A stretch of 64,000 bases of DNA from Chloroflexota bacterium (lineage in GTDB: Bacteria > Chloroflexota > Anaerolineae > Promineifilales > Promineifilaceae), in NCBI GenBank assembly GCA_013112725.1, contig JABFFZ010000003.1, positions 1 through 64,000 on the forward strand, given 5' to 3'. Of the stretch, positions 7,856 to 16,111 are shown piece after piece. A model generated the notes under the pieces. That model was not told the origin of the DNA. It was given only the letters and a program-made list of their open reading frames with translations, and did no database searches. The first letter of the stretch is position 1, and each line of letters begins with the position of its first letter. Made by a program: the position numbers and the translations under genes.

Positions 7856-8530
7856 ATGATTAGCCACGAGCACTACAACCGGATCGCCCGCGTCTTGCCT
7901 ATCTTACAGCGTGCCGACCCGCAACTGGTGCGCGAGTTCCAGCAGGCCGCCTTCTTTGCCCGCATCCCAACCGGCAAGGATGTGTTCGTCGAAGGCGACC
8001 GCACTGACGCAATTGCCTTATTGATTTCCGGGGTGGTGCGCGTCTATAAAATCGGTGAGACGGGCCGGGAGATTACCCTGTACCGCTTCGGCTTCGGCGA
8101 ATCCTGCATCCTGACCGCCAACGCCATTCTCAGCCAGCAGTCGTTTCCTGCAATTGCCACCGTCGAGCAGGAGGCCGAGGCGGTGATGATCCCTGCTGAT
8201 ACCTTTCGGGATTGGGTGCACCGCTACGACCTGTGGCGCGGCTTTGTCTTCGACCTGCTCTCACAACGCCTTACAAGCATAATGACTATCGTGGATGAGG
8301 TGGCCTTCCGCCGCGTGGACACGCGCGTCGCTTTGTTTCTACTGAATCGTAGCCGAATCCAGAACCCTATCCGCATCACCCATCAAGAAATCGCCGCTGA
8401 ACTGGGCAGTTCGCGTGAGGTCATCAGCCGCATCATTGAAGGCTTTGCCAATGAAGGACTGATTCGCCCGGCGCGCGGCATGGTCGAAATCCTAGATTTT
8501 GATTCCCTGCAAACTCGCTCCGTTATGTGA
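7856..8530 (+). CDS. Crp/Fnr-family transcriptional regulator
   Basis: About 224 residues from ATG 7856. Residues about 20-125 form a cyclic-nucleotide-binding-type beta barrel (VFVEGDRTDAIALLISG, TGREITLYRFGFGES). The C-terminal helix-turn-helix has HQEIAAELGSSREVISRIIEGF, the DNA-recognition segment typical of Crp/Fnr proteins. No N-terminal cysteine cluster is seen, so an oxygen-sensing Fe-S cluster is unlikely. The next gene encodes a YgaP-like membrane protein and is preceded by a palindrome (8532-8546) that may be its operator, so local control of that gene is likely. The ligand is unknown. Confidence 0.87.
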   Translation: MISHEHYNRIARVLPILQRADPQLVREFQQAAFFARIPTGKDVFVEGDRTDAIALLISGVVRVYKIGETGREITLYRFGFGESCILTANAILSQQSFPAIATVEQEAEAVMIPADTFRDWVHRYDLWRGFVFDLLSQRLTSIMTIVDEVAFRRVDTRVALFLLNRSRIQNPIRITHQEIAAELGSSREVISRIIEGFANEGLIRPARGMVEILDFDSLQTRSVM

Positions 8531-8531
8531 C

Positions 8532-8567
8532 TTTGTCACTGACAAAAATCTGACCATCTCCTATAAA
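8532..8567 (+). promoter_or_regulatory. Promoter with Crp/Fnr-like palindrome before the YgaP-like gene
   Basis: TTTGTC-ACT-GACAAA (8532-8546) is a perfect 6-bp dyad with a 3-nt centre. It overlaps a plausible -35 CTGACA (8539-8544), placed 17 bp before a -10 TATAAA (8562-8567). The geometry suggests repression or ligand-dependent control by the adjacent Crp/Fnr protein. Confidence 0.5.
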
Positions 8568-8608
8568 AGGGTCAAGATACAAACCCATTACCTAAAGGAG
8601 ATATTGAA

Positions 8609-8836
8609 ATGAACCCCTTCATCACATTCATGGCTTCCACCACTGGCCGCATCGTTCGCATTGCAGCGGGCGTCGCCTTGATCGCCTGGGGCTTGTTGGG
8701 CCTCGGCGGCACTACCGGCATTATCGTGGCTGTCGTCGGCGCAGTGCCGTTGCTGGCCGGACTATTCGACTTCTGCGTGTTCGCTCCGCTGTTTGGTTGC
8801 CCGTTAAGAGGCCCAAAGATTCGCGCGGGAAAGTAG
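8609..8836 (+). CDS. YgaP-like (DUF2892) small membrane protein
   Basis: A 75-residue protein with AAGGAG before ATG 8609. Two hydrophobic segments (about residues 15-32 and 36-56) are joined by a glycine-rich turn (GLLGLGGTTG). The C-terminus FDFCVFAPLFGCPLRG has two cysteines in the arrangement common in DUF2892 proteins, which often accompany rhodaneses or redox regulators. It follows the Crp/Fnr gene with its own promoter and a strong terminator downstream. The molecular role is unknown; a link to sulfur or redox stress is inferred from the family. Confidence 0.8.
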   Translation: MNPFITFMASTTGRIVRIAAGVALIAWGLLGLGGTTGIIVAVVGAVPLLAGLFDFCVFAPLFGCPLRGPKIRAGK

Positions 8837-8854
8837 CCACTTTCCTTCGCAACA

Positions 8855-8890
8855 AAAGGCATCACGCGGCAGCAAGCGTGGTGCCTTTTT
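8855..8890 (+). terminator. Rho-independent terminator after the YgaP-like gene
   Basis: The arms AAAGGCATCACGC (8855-8867) and GCGTGGTGCCTTTT (8876-8889) form a stem of about 13 bp with an 8-nt loop, followed by a T run. Confidence 0.85.
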
Positions 8891-8965
8891 TCTTTATGGA
8901 TACGCTCTTCTCTTTCACAACCATGCTATACTGCGAAATATTGAGCAGGCAAACCAGCAAACACC

Positions 8966-9093
8966 GTCCAACCACCGTTTGCATCCGACTCGGCTACCGC
9001 CGCGCCCTCGCGGGGTTTCGAGTAATTCCGGCGGGTCTTCCCCGCGAAGGAGTTTTTACTTCACCGCCGAGCGGGTGAAGCGAACCTTTGGGC
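8966..9093 (+). repeat. Degenerate attC-like site 6, end of the array
   Basis: GTCCAAC (8966-8972) fits the R'' consensus. The arm CCGTTTGCATCCGACTCGGC pairs imperfectly with the GCCGAGCGGGTGAAGCGAAC stretch at 9067-9086. The right core reads TTTGGGC (9087-9093), one base off GTTRRRY, so the site is probably decayed. The first ACGGCCGT of the backbone appears 40 bp later, marking the array boundary. Confidence 0.55.
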
Positions 9094-9167
9094 AATAGAT
9101 AAACCGGCAATAGGAAGTGATTCCCCTGCTAAACGGCCGTACCCCCAATCCCCTGGCCCCGCATCCG

Positions 9168-9611
9168 TCACCATGCCCCGATCCTATTAATCTCAAAACT
9201 ATGGGTCAGGTTGGCCACGCAGCGGATGGTGGCGGCGACGGAGCAGTATTTTTCCTCAGACAGGGCGATGGCGCGCTCCACTTTTTGCGGGTCTAGCTCC
9301 TCCCCTTCCACAATGTAATGCAGATGGATATCGGTGAACATGTATGGTGGCTCGGAGAGCTGCTTGCCCTCTACCTGCACGTACAGGTTTGTCAGCTTTT
9401 GCCGCTGCCGACCCAAAATCATCACCACATCATGTGACGAACAAGAGGCCAGGCTCAAAAGCAGCAGGTCAGACGGTTTCACCGCCTTCCATTCCTGCCA
9501 CTCTGGGTCATCATCCGGCCATGAACCGGCCATAATGACGTGACCGAAGGAGTCACGGCCGTAAAACAACTTGCTATCGGGGCCCGCCCATTTCAAGGCA
9601 ACATTACTCAT
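9168..9611 (-). CDS. OsmC-family peroxiredoxin-like protein
   Basis: A 147-residue cytoplasmic protein with AGGAG before its ATG at 9611. The two family cysteines are visible, C57 in [10 protein letters not shown] and C123 in KYCSVAATI, with the conserved [10 protein letters not shown] segment before the first. OsmC proteins reduce organic hydroperoxides as dimers using this cysteine pair. It is the first backbone gene to the right of the cassette array, on the opposite strand to the cassettes, and is followed by a hairpin of the tandem-word type at its 5' side. Confidence 0.88.
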   Translation of the reverse strand: MSNVALKWAGPDSKLFYGRDSFGHVIMAGSWPDDDPEWQEWKAVKPSDLLLLSLASCSSHDVVMILGRQRQKLTNLYVQVEGKQLSEPPYMFTDIHLHYIVEGEELDPQKVERAIALSEEKYCSVAATIRCVANLTHSFEINRIGAW

Positions 9612-9632
9612 ATTGGAACTCCTAAATAATCA

Positions 9633-9677
9633 GTAAGCAGTGAGCAGTGAGCAGACTGCTCACTGCTCACTGCTCAC
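9633..9677. repeat. Tandem-word hairpin H1 (GTGAGCA type)
   Basis: The left arm has three copies of AGCAGTG-like 7-mers and the right arm three copies of the complement, with almost no loop. It lies between two minus-strand genes and could terminate transcription. Confidence 0.75.
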
Positions 9678-10002
9678 ACGTGCCCAGCGCCGCTCCGGTA
9701 ACCGGATCACTACATTGGCAATACGTCACATTTTGGTTCTGCCCGTCGCTTTCCCACAGCAGATAGGTGACGCTGGTTTTGGCACAGGTGGATTGGCCGG
9801 ACAACGGCCGTGTCCACTCCACCCCTATGCCATCCGCATTCTTTTCCTGCACCATAAAAAAGCGCAGGTGGTTGCGCGGATTGCTGCCCACCTCAATCTG
9901 CCCATTCCGCGCCAGCGTAAAGGCAAATGTGGGAAAACACATCACCATTAGCCAGCTGATGACAATCAGCACATAACTAAATCGCCGCGGCCATCTTTTC
10001 AT
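9667..10002 (-). CDS. Hypothetical small secreted or anchored protein
   Basis: A 111-residue protein. Residues 1-30 (basic start, then YVLIVISWLMVMCFPTFAF) form a signal peptide or membrane anchor. The remainder is hydrophilic with a cysteine cluster near the end (CQCSDPVTGAALGTC). The final codons overlap hairpin H1. No family was recognised. It lies between osmC-like and glgP on the same strand, separated from each by a tandem-word hairpin, so it is probably a single transcription unit. Confidence 0.55.
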   Translation of the reverse strand: MKRWPRRFSYVLIVISWLMVMCFPTFAFTLARNGQIEVGSNPRNHLRFFMVQEKNADGIGVEWTRPLSGQSTCAKTSVTYLLWESDGQNQNVTYCQCSDPVTGAALGTCEQ

Positions 10003-10004
10003 AG

Positions 10005-10074
10005 TCAGCAGTTAGCAGTAGACAGTGAACAGTGAGTAACTTTACTGCTCACTGCTTACCGCTCACTATTCACA
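10005..10074. repeat. Tandem-word hairpin H2 (GTGAGCA/CAGTGAAC type)
   Basis: Copies of CAGTTAGCAGTAGACAGTG-like words on the left face TACTGCTCACTGCTTACC-like words on the right. It sits immediately 3' of glgP and uses a word close to that of H1. Confidence 0.7.
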
Positions 10075-10076
10075 AT

Positions 10077-12209
10077 TTACTTGCCCCCATTCATCGCCTT
10101 CACATACATCTCCGTCGTATACTCTTTCACCATGCGGCGGGTGCTAAAGAGTGGAGCGTTGGAGCGAATGGTTTCCCGCATAATCTCCACCCACCCCCGC
10201 GGAATACTATCCCGATCCCGGCTGTAGTAAAGGGGGACAATCTCATCTTCTAACAATTGGTACAGCGCATTGGCGTCGAACTCATCCTGCTCGTGTTCGT
10301 TATTAAACTCTCGCTCGTCGCCAATGGCCCAGCCATTGGCCCCGTTGTACCCTTCTACCCACCACCCATCCAAAATGCTCAGGTTAGGCACACCATTCAG
10401 CGCCGTTTTCATACCGCTGGTGCCGCTGGCTTCGCGGGGACGGCGCGGATTATTCAGCCACACATCCACCCCCTGCGTCAGATAACGGGCCATGTGCATA
10501 TCATAATCCTCAATGAAAGCCACCCGGCCACCCAACTGATTGTGTTTCGCCAGGTTATACACCTGTTGGATGAGCGCCTTGCCCGGCTCATCAGCCGGAT
10601 GGGCCTTACCGGCGAAGATAAGCTGCACCGGGCGATGAGTATTCAGCAGCATCCGTTGCAACCGCTCCAGATCACGGAAAATAAGCGCCGCCCGTTTATA
10701 CGTAGCAAAACGCCGGGCAAAACCAATGGTTAGCGTTTCCGGGTCTAACAACGTGCCGCTGGTAAGTACCTGTGTGGGGTCGTTCGCGCCGCTGATCCAC
10801 CGCCGCCGCACCAAATGGCGAAAGTGGTTGAGCATTTTTTGCTTGAGATACTGGTGCAACTGCCATAATTCTTCGTCAGGCACGTTTGCCAGACGTTTCC
10901 AAATGGCCGGGTCATCGTGATGGGTGCGCCAGTTTGCGTCCAGGTACTTGTCCAGCAAGAGGCTCAATTCACTGGAAATCCAGGTGGGCAAATGTACGCC
11001 ATTGGTGATAGAGCCAATGGGCACATCCTCTACAGCTTTGTCCGGCCACACCTCCTGCCACATTTCACGGGAGACACGGCCGTGCAGCGCACTCACCCCA
11101 TTACTTTGCCCCGCCTGCCGCAAGGCAAATACCGTCATGTTAAAGGCCATCCCCCACGGTTCCTGGTGCCCCCCCAGGCTTAAAAACTGTTCCCGGCTAA
11201 TACCCATCTTATCCCAGAAGCCCTGGAAGTATTGTTCCACCATGTGCAAGCCAAAGGCATCGTGCCCGGCCGGCACCGGCGTGTGCGTGGTGAAAATGGT
11301 TTGTGCCCGCACTTTCTGGCTGGCTGTTTCAAAACTATCACCCTGCGCCACATATTCTCGGATGAGTTCCAGAATAAGAAAGGCGGAGTGCCCCTCATTC
11401 ATATGCCATACCGCCGGATGGATACCCAACTGGCGCAGCAGGCGCACACCCCCAACACCCAGCAGCATCTCCTGGCGAATACGAGTTTCACTATCTCCGG
11501 CATATAATCGGGCCGAAAGTTCCCGATCCCAGGGATCATTTTCATCCACATCCGTATCCAACATATAGAGCGGGTTGCGCCCCACATTGATGTGCCAGAC
11601 GCGGGCGTAAACCTGGCGGCCGGCCAGATTCACGCTTACTTTCAACATCTGCCCCTGATCATCTGTCACCACTTGCAGCGGGGCGGAACTCATGTCTAGC
11701 TGGTGGTAAATGGCTTCCTGCCAGCCATGAGAGGGAATACGCTGGCGAAAGTACCCTTGCGGGTACATGAAACCAACACTGACAAAAGGCAGCCCTAGAT
11801 CGCTGGCCTCTTTGGTATGGTCGCCGGAGAGAATACCCAGACCACCTGAATAAATGGGCAGTGAACTGTGCAGCCCAAATTCAAAAGAAAAATAGGCGAT
11901 AGTTTTATCTTTTAGCTCTGGATAGGTGGTATGAAACCAGGAAGTGCCATTTTGCATTTCCCTGTCAAAGAGCATCATCACCTTTTCATAGGCGCGGATG
12001 AAGGCGCTATCATGGCTGACTTCTTGCAAGCGCGCCGGGCTGATTTCTTGCAACATTTGCACCGGGTTGTGCAGGGTGCGCCGCCAGAGCGGGTAATCCA
12101 AACGGCGGAATAACTCGCGGGCGTCGGTATTCCAACTCCACCAGAGATTGTAAGCGAGTTCGTCCAGGCGTTGAATCCTGGTAGGAAGTTTGTCACGTAA
12201 TGGGGTCAT
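10077..12209 (-). CDS. glgP: Alpha-glucan (glycogen) phosphorylase
   Basis: A 710-residue enzyme of the shorter bacterial/archaeal alpha-glucan phosphorylase family, which releases glucose-1-phosphate from alpha-1,4-glucans using pyridoxal phosphate. The N-terminus RLDELAYNLWWSWN, the segments SGGLGILSGDHTKEASDLG and WHMNEGHSAF, and the cofactor site EASGTSGMK (the lysine that binds PLP) are clear. It starts at ATG 12209 with AAGGAAAGG upstream. It is long and unbroken and carries only one ACGGCCGT, fewer than its neighbours. An 18-bp perfect palindrome lies about 90 bp upstream. Confidence 0.95.
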   Translation of the reverse strand: MTPLRDKLPTRIQRLDELAYNLWWSWNTDARELFRRLDYPLWRRTLHNPVQMLQEISPARLQEVSHDSAFIRAYEKVMMLFDREMQNGTSWFHTTYPELKDKTIAYFSFEFGLHSSLPIYSGGLGILSGDHTKEASDLGLPFVSVGFMYPQGYFRQRIPSHGWQEAIYHQLDMSSAPLQVVTDDQGQMLKVSVNLAGRQVYARVWHINVGRNPLYMLDTDVDENDPWDRELSARLYAGDSETRIRQEMLLGVGGVRLLRQLGIHPAVWHMNEGHSAFLILELIREYVAQGDSFETASQKVRAQTIFTTHTPVPAGHDAFGLHMVEQYFQGFWDKMGISREQFLSLGGHQEPWGMAFNMTVFALRQAGQSNGVSALHGRVSREMWQEVWPDKAVEDVPIGSITNGVHLPTWISSELSLLLDKYLDANWRTHHDDPAIWKRLANVPDEELWQLHQYLKQKMLNHFRHLVRRRWISGANDPTQVLTSGTLLDPETLTIGFARRFATYKRAALIFRDLERLQRMLLNTHRPVQLIFAGKAHPADEPGKALIQQVYNLAKHNQLGGRVAFIEDYDMHMARYLTQGVDVWLNNPRRPREASGTSGMKTALNGVPNLSILDGWWVEGYNGANGWAIGDEREFNNEHEQDEFDANALYQLLEDEIVPLYYSRDRDSIPRGWVEIMRETIRSNAPLFSTRRMVKEYTTEMYVKAMNGGK

Positions 12210-12300
12210 AGTTGTATCCCTTTCCTTTTACTCGTGTGTGCATATTGTAGAGGTGGGCCGGCTAAAAACCGGCCACATTGCCTATAGCACCACATCTATA

Positions 12301-12318
12301 TGGTTGATGCATCAACCA
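12301..12318. promoter_or_regulatory. Perfect 18-bp palindrome upstream of glgP
   Basis: TGGTTGATGCATCAACCA is fully self-complementary with no loop. It lies between the start of glgP and the end of the ATP-grasp-like gene, so it may be an operator for glgP. No T run follows, which argues against a terminator. Confidence 0.45.
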
Positions 12319-12351
12319 ATTGATGGCGGTATTATATGCAAATGAGGGGAA

Positions 12352-13281
12352 TCAATCAACCGAGAAGGAAGTAAATGGGGTGACGGTGGGCAACGGCCGT
12401 TGCACTCGCTCAATGGCTATTGCTACCATTTGATTCACACACCAGTTAAACTGTTCGGCCGTCATCAGTTGGCGGTCAATATCCGGGGCGGGATTGCTGG
12501 CGGCAATCACATACACATCGTTTGCCTGCACCACAAACTCCACCATATTCATATCGTACCGGTACAGCCGGGTAATGCGCCGGGCATCTTCGGCTAACTG
12601 TTGGCCCCACCCCTCTTCTTTGGACAACACGCCGGGCAAGTAGGCGCCACTAGCCTGAGAATACCGCAAGATCATCACCGCTTCCTGGCCCACCACAAAG
12701 GCGTGTAAATGGTCATCGGAATCAATAATCTGCTGCAAAATGGTGGTGCGGAATCCGCTCTCATCATACCGCTGGATAAGTTCATCTACATTGTGGACAC
12801 GGGCAGCAAACTGACGACCACCGCTGTGAATGTCTTTGAAAATGGCCGGCACGCCGACGTATTCAATTATTGCTTCCCAATCCATTGGATATTTCAGATT
12901 GCGAAACGTGTCGGGAGAAGTTTCACATTCGACCTGTTTGTTGGGCAGCGCCACCGTGCGTGGGCTTTTAAGGCCTAACTGGTTGATCACGGCCGTGCCC
13001 AAAAACTTACTATCCGCCCCCCATAAAAAAGGGTTGTTGATAATGGCGACGCCTTGCAGGGCGGCGTGTTTCACATAGGCGCGATAATACGGTATTTTGT
13101 GGGACATCCGGTCTACAATGACAGCATACGGCGATGGCTCATCCATCTGCGTGCCGCCCAACTTGACAAATTCGGCGGTGATGCCGGTATTGCTGTTATT
13201 CACGGCCGTTATAAACGCTTCCGGCCAATCATATTCCGCGCCAACAATTAGACCTATTTTCGTGCGCTCGTTCTGGCTCAT
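12352..13281 (-). CDS. ATP-grasp-like (RimK/glutathione-synthetase-type) protein
   Basis: About 309 residues from ATG 13281 with a GGAGG further upstream. It has the layout of RimK-like ATP-grasp proteins: an N-terminal pre-ATP-grasp region (YAVIVDRMSHKIPYYRAYVKHAAL), IINNPFLWGADSKFLGTAVINQLG, then PAIFKDIHSGGRQ as the central nucleotide-binding lysine strand, and MNMVEFVVQANDVYVIAASNPAPDID toward the end. The reaction is unknown. An upstream in-frame ATG at 13338 is possible but less well supported. It is on the same strand as glgP. Confidence 0.65.
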   Translation of the reverse strand: MSQNERTKIGLIVGAEYDWPEAFITAVNNSNTGITAEFVKLGGTQMDEPSPYAVIVDRMSHKIPYYRAYVKHAALQGVAIINNPFLWGADSKFLGTAVINQLGLKSPRTVALPNKQVECETSPDTFRNLKYPMDWEAIIEYVGVPAIFKDIHSGGRQFAARVHNVDELIQRYDESGFRTTILQQIIDSDDHLHAFVVGQEAVMILRYSQASGAYLPGVLSKEEGWGQQLAEDARRITRLYRYDMNMVEFVVQANDVYVIAASNPAPDIDRQLMTAEQFNWCVNQMVAIAIERVQRPLPTVTPFTSFSVD

Positions 13282-13364
13282 ATGTGCTTCATTCCTCCAA
13301 TTCTCAGGGTTCAGTGGGTGAGGCGGATAATACCTCATTCAGGGGCGGGAGACTACTTGTTTGA

Positions 13365-13559
13365 GGATCCATCAGCAATTCTCAATTTACCAAGAGCCAG
13401 CGATTCAAATCGCGCCTACAGAGAGCAAAGCCCGCCCTTCAACAGGTTCAGGGCAGGCTCTGCGTGGGCTGGGCGCCAGTTCGGCGAAGGCCGACTTTGC
13501 CTTCTGTTGGTGCAGATTTATCTGCCGGAGCCAGCCAAATTGAGAATTGCTGGGGATCC
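13365..13559. mobile_element. MITE-like element copy 1 with terminal inverted repeats
   Basis: The ends are inverted repeats: GGATCCATCAGCAATTCTCA continuing to 13388 on the left, and AAATTGAGAATTGCTG plus GGGATCC at 13537-13559 on the right. Inside is a segment related to 13618-13730 and to about 28380-28500. It has no coding capacity. The last 16 bases of the right arm recur exactly at 28502-28517. Confidence 0.65.
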
Positions 13560-13617
13560 ATGCATACTCACCCCCCGGCGATTAAAATGTCGCTCAGGCG
13601 ACGCTTTGCCCTGCGGC

Positions 13618-13730
13618 TACAGAGGGCAAAGCCCACCCTTCAACAGGTTCAGGGCAGGCTCTGCATGGGCTGAGTTCCAGTCGGCGAAGGCTGCCTTCGC
13701 TTTCTGTTGGTGCAGATTTATCTGCCGCAT
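13618..13730. repeat. Related repeat copy 2, without terminal repeats
   Basis: It shares with copy 1 a GGGCAAAGCCCACCC-like stem, TTCAACAGGTTCAGGGCAGG, then CGGCGAAGGC and the ending GTTGGTGCAGATTTATCTGC. It lies just upstream of the PucC-like gene. The whole 13282-13802 stretch holds only these repeats; the long open frames across it follow the repeats and show no recognisable protein. Confidence 0.65.
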
Positions 13731-13802
13731 TGCGGAATATACGATTGCCCTGGCTCACGGATTACGGTAGTCGCCTACGCCGCAATTTGCTATAGTCTGG
13801 GC

Positions 13803-15218
13803 ATGGAAAGTGATCTAAACCAACCAACTAACATCCTGCAACCGGCAGCAGGGGGCACGGCCGTATCTTTTAACATCTGGCGCACGCTGCGGCTGAGTTC
13901 TTTTCAAATTGGCTCGGCTACGGCCGATATTCTTACCGCTAGTGTGTGGAACCGGGTGATGATTGCCGAATTGGGCATGCCCGCCACCTGGGTGGGGCTG
14001 CTGCTGGCGCTGCAATACCTGCTCATGCCCATCAGTTTTTGGGCCGGGCATCGCTCCGACACACGGCCGTTAGCCGGGCGGCGGCGCGTCTCCTACATCT
14101 GGCTGGGGCGCGGGCTGGTTGTCCTCTCTTTCCCGCTCTTAGGCCTGAGCATCGCCCTGTTTGAAGATGGCGACATCACGCAGGGGTGGCTGGTGGCGCT
14201 GGTCTGTTTTTTGCTGTTTGGCGCGGGCAAGCTCTTTTCCGGCAGTGTCTACCTGGCGCTGGTACGCGAATCGGCGCCGCCAAGCAAACATGGCATCGCC
14301 ATCGGCATGGCGGAAACGGTATTGATTGCCTTTTTCCCCATCATGGCCATTGCCTACGGCCGCTGGATGGAGCATTATGATCCCCGCACCTTTGCCACGA
14401 TGATTGTGTTCACGGCCGTCTACTGCGCATTCTGGTGGTTTTTTGCCACCATCAAAAGCGAACGCCCCCTGGCTGTACCGGCTGTTGCCAGCCGCAGCGG
14501 TGGTTGGGGCGAGACGGTGGGCAAGTTTAAGAATGTGTGGGCGGACGGCCGTGTGCGCCGCTTTTTCCTTTTCCTCTTCGTAGCCACCTTCGCCGCCTGG
14601 ATGCAAGACAACATCCTGGAACCTTTCGGCGCCAACGTCTTTGGCCTCTCCACCGGCCAGACCACTCGTTTCACCAGCTACTGGGGCGGCGCTACCCTCC
14701 TGGTCCTCATCACCTCCTTTGTTATCTGGCGCAAACGCTACCCGGAAACGCTTGCCAACTTTGCCAAAGTGGGCCTGAGCATCATGGCCGTCGGGATGCT
14801 CCTGCTGGCGGTAACATCATTTGGCGAACAGAGGCATCTGATAGAGCTATCCCTGCTCGTTTTTGGCAGTGGTTTTGGTCTTTATACCTTTGGCGGCGTC
14901 AGTCTTATGGCTGCCATGTCGCCGGACAAAGACGCCGGGGCCTACCTGGGCTTGTGGACGGTGTGTATCCTTGTGTCTAAAGGGCTGGGCACATTTAGCG
15001 GCGGCGTTCTGCGCGATCTGTTCCATTTAGGTTTCAACTGGTCATTTGCCGCCAGTTATGGCCTCATCTTTGTCATCACCGCCGTTGGCCTGGTGTCGGC
15101 AGCGATGTTGTTGCACGGCCGTCAGGTCATCTCCTTCGTTCACGAACACAAGCAGCGCCAGGCACGACCAATCCACCTACCCTCCCCCGCCAAAACGGGT
15201 AAAATTGGCGAAATATAG
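13803..15218 (+). CDS. PucC-like major facilitator superfamily transporter
   Basis: A 471-residue polytopic membrane protein from ATG 13803. The N-terminal LRLSSFQIGSATADILTASV and WVGLLLALQYLLMPISFWAG ... SDTRPLAGRRRVSYIWLGRG strongly resemble PucC/BCH2 proteins, the MFS branch tied to bacteriochlorophyll and light-harvesting assembly in phototrophs. About 12 hydrophobic segments are visible. No pigment-biosynthesis gene lies nearby, so a photosynthetic role cannot be assumed; PucC-like proteins also occur in non-phototrophs. It is followed by tpiA on the same strand. Confidence 0.78.
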   Translation: MESDLNQPTNILQPAAGGTAVSFNIWRTLRLSSFQIGSATADILTASVWNRVMIAELGMPATWVGLLLALQYLLMPISFWAGHRSDTRPLAGRRRVSYIWLGRGLVVLSFPLLGLSIALFEDGDITQGWLVALVCFLLFGAGKLFSGSVYLALVRESAPPSKHGIAIGMAETVLIAFFPIMAIAYGRWMEHYDPRTFATMIVFTAVYCAFWWFFATIKSERPLAVPAVASRSGGWGETVGKFKNVWADGRVRRFFLFLFVATFAAWMQDNILEPFGANVFGLSTGQTTRFTSYWGGATLLVLITSFVIWRKRYPETLANFAKVGLSIMAVGMLLLAVTSFGEQRHLIELSLLVFGSGFGLYTFGGVSLMAAMSPDKDAGAYLGLWTVCILVSKGLGTFSGGVLRDLFHLGFNWSFAASYGLIFVITAVGLVSAAMLLHGRQVISFVHEHKQRQARPIHLPSPAKTGKIGEI

Positions 15219-15283
15219 GACACATTTTTCTCATTTATCTGCGTCACCCGCGTTAATCCGCGTCCTATTACAAGGAGAAACCC

Positions 15284-16039
15284 ATGCGAACCCCAATTAT
15301 TGCCGGTAACTGGAAGATGAACAAAACGGCCGTGCAAGCCGTTGAATTTGTGCGTGAAATCCGCCACGCCCTGCAAAACATCAAAGGCATAGATCGCGTC
15401 GTCTGCCCACCCTTTTTGGCCATTCCCGCCGTGTATGAAGCCTTGCAAGCCACCGACATCGGCGTCGGCGCACAAAATATGTACTTCGCCGAAAAAGGGG
15501 CCTACACCGGCGAAATTGCCCCTGACATGCTCACCCCCTACTGCCAATACGTCATCCTGGGCCATTCCGAACGGCGCGCTTTCTTTGGCGAGACGGACGA
15601 CAGCGTGAACAAAAAAGTCCACGCTGCCCTGTCTCACGGCCTGACGCCTATCATCTGCGTCGGCGAGAGCCTGGAACAGAACGAAGCCGGCGAAACACAC
15701 GTGTTTGTCAGTGGGCAGGTAAAGGCGGCGTTTGCCGGCTTAACGGCCGTGCAAGCCCCCGCCTGCGTCATCGCCTACGAACCCATCTGGGCCATCGGCA
15801 CCGGCAAATCGGCCAGCGCCGCCGAGGCCGGCAGCATCATCGGCCTCAGCGTGCGCGGCGCGCTGGCCGAACTGTTCGGCGAAGACGCCGCCCAACAGGT
15901 GCGCATCCAATACGGCGGCAGCGTCACCGTAGAAAACATCGCCGACTACATGGCCCACCCAGACATTGACGGCGCCCTCGTCGGCGGCGCCAGTCTGAAA
16001 GCAGACTTTGTAGATTTGGTAAGAAATGCGATTGTTTGA
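15284..16039 (+). CDS. tpiA: Triosephosphate isomerase
   Basis: A 251-residue enzyme with AAGGAG before ATG 15284. It interconverts dihydroxyacetone phosphate and glyceraldehyde 3-phosphate in glycolysis. The catalytic lysine (AGNWKMNKT), histidine (ILGHSERR) and glutamate (IAYEPIWAIGTG) are all present, as are the phosphate-binding IQYGGSV and GALVGGASL segments. Length and motif spacing are normal. A GAGATTG-type hairpin begins exactly at its 3' end and probably ends the transcript. Confidence 0.97.
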   Translation: MRTPIIAGNWKMNKTAVQAVEFVREIRHALQNIKGIDRVVCPPFLAIPAVYEALQATDIGVGAQNMYFAEKGAYTGEIAPDMLTPYCQYVILGHSERRAFFGETDDSVNKKVHAALSHGLTPIICVGESLEQNEAGETHVFVSGQVKAAFAGLTAVQAPACVIAYEPIWAIGTGKSASAAEAGSIIGLSVRGALAELFGEDAAQQVRIQYGGSVTVENIADYMAHPDIDGALVGGASLKADFVDLVRNAIV

Positions 16040-16093
16040 GATTAGAGATTAGAGATTGGAGATTTGTTAATCTCCAATCTCTAATCTCCGATT
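16039..16093. repeat. Tandem-word hairpin H3 (GAGATTA/GAGATTG type)
   Basis: Three GATTAGA/GATTGGA words on the left are faced by AATCTCC/AATCTCT words on the right, separated by TTGTT. It starts at the tpiA stop codon and ends shortly before the next gene. Confidence 0.78.
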
Positions 16094-16111
16094 ACCGTTT
16101 ACCGAATCTCT

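Noticed and set aside
8966..9093. Treating this as a fully functional attC
   Set aside because: The right core is TTTGGGC rather than GTTRRRY and the arms pair poorly, so it is reported only as a degenerate site.
13282..13770. 162-codon open frame spanning the repeat region
   Set aside because: It translates the two related repeat copies (FNRFRAGSAWAG twice) and is better explained as repeat DNA.
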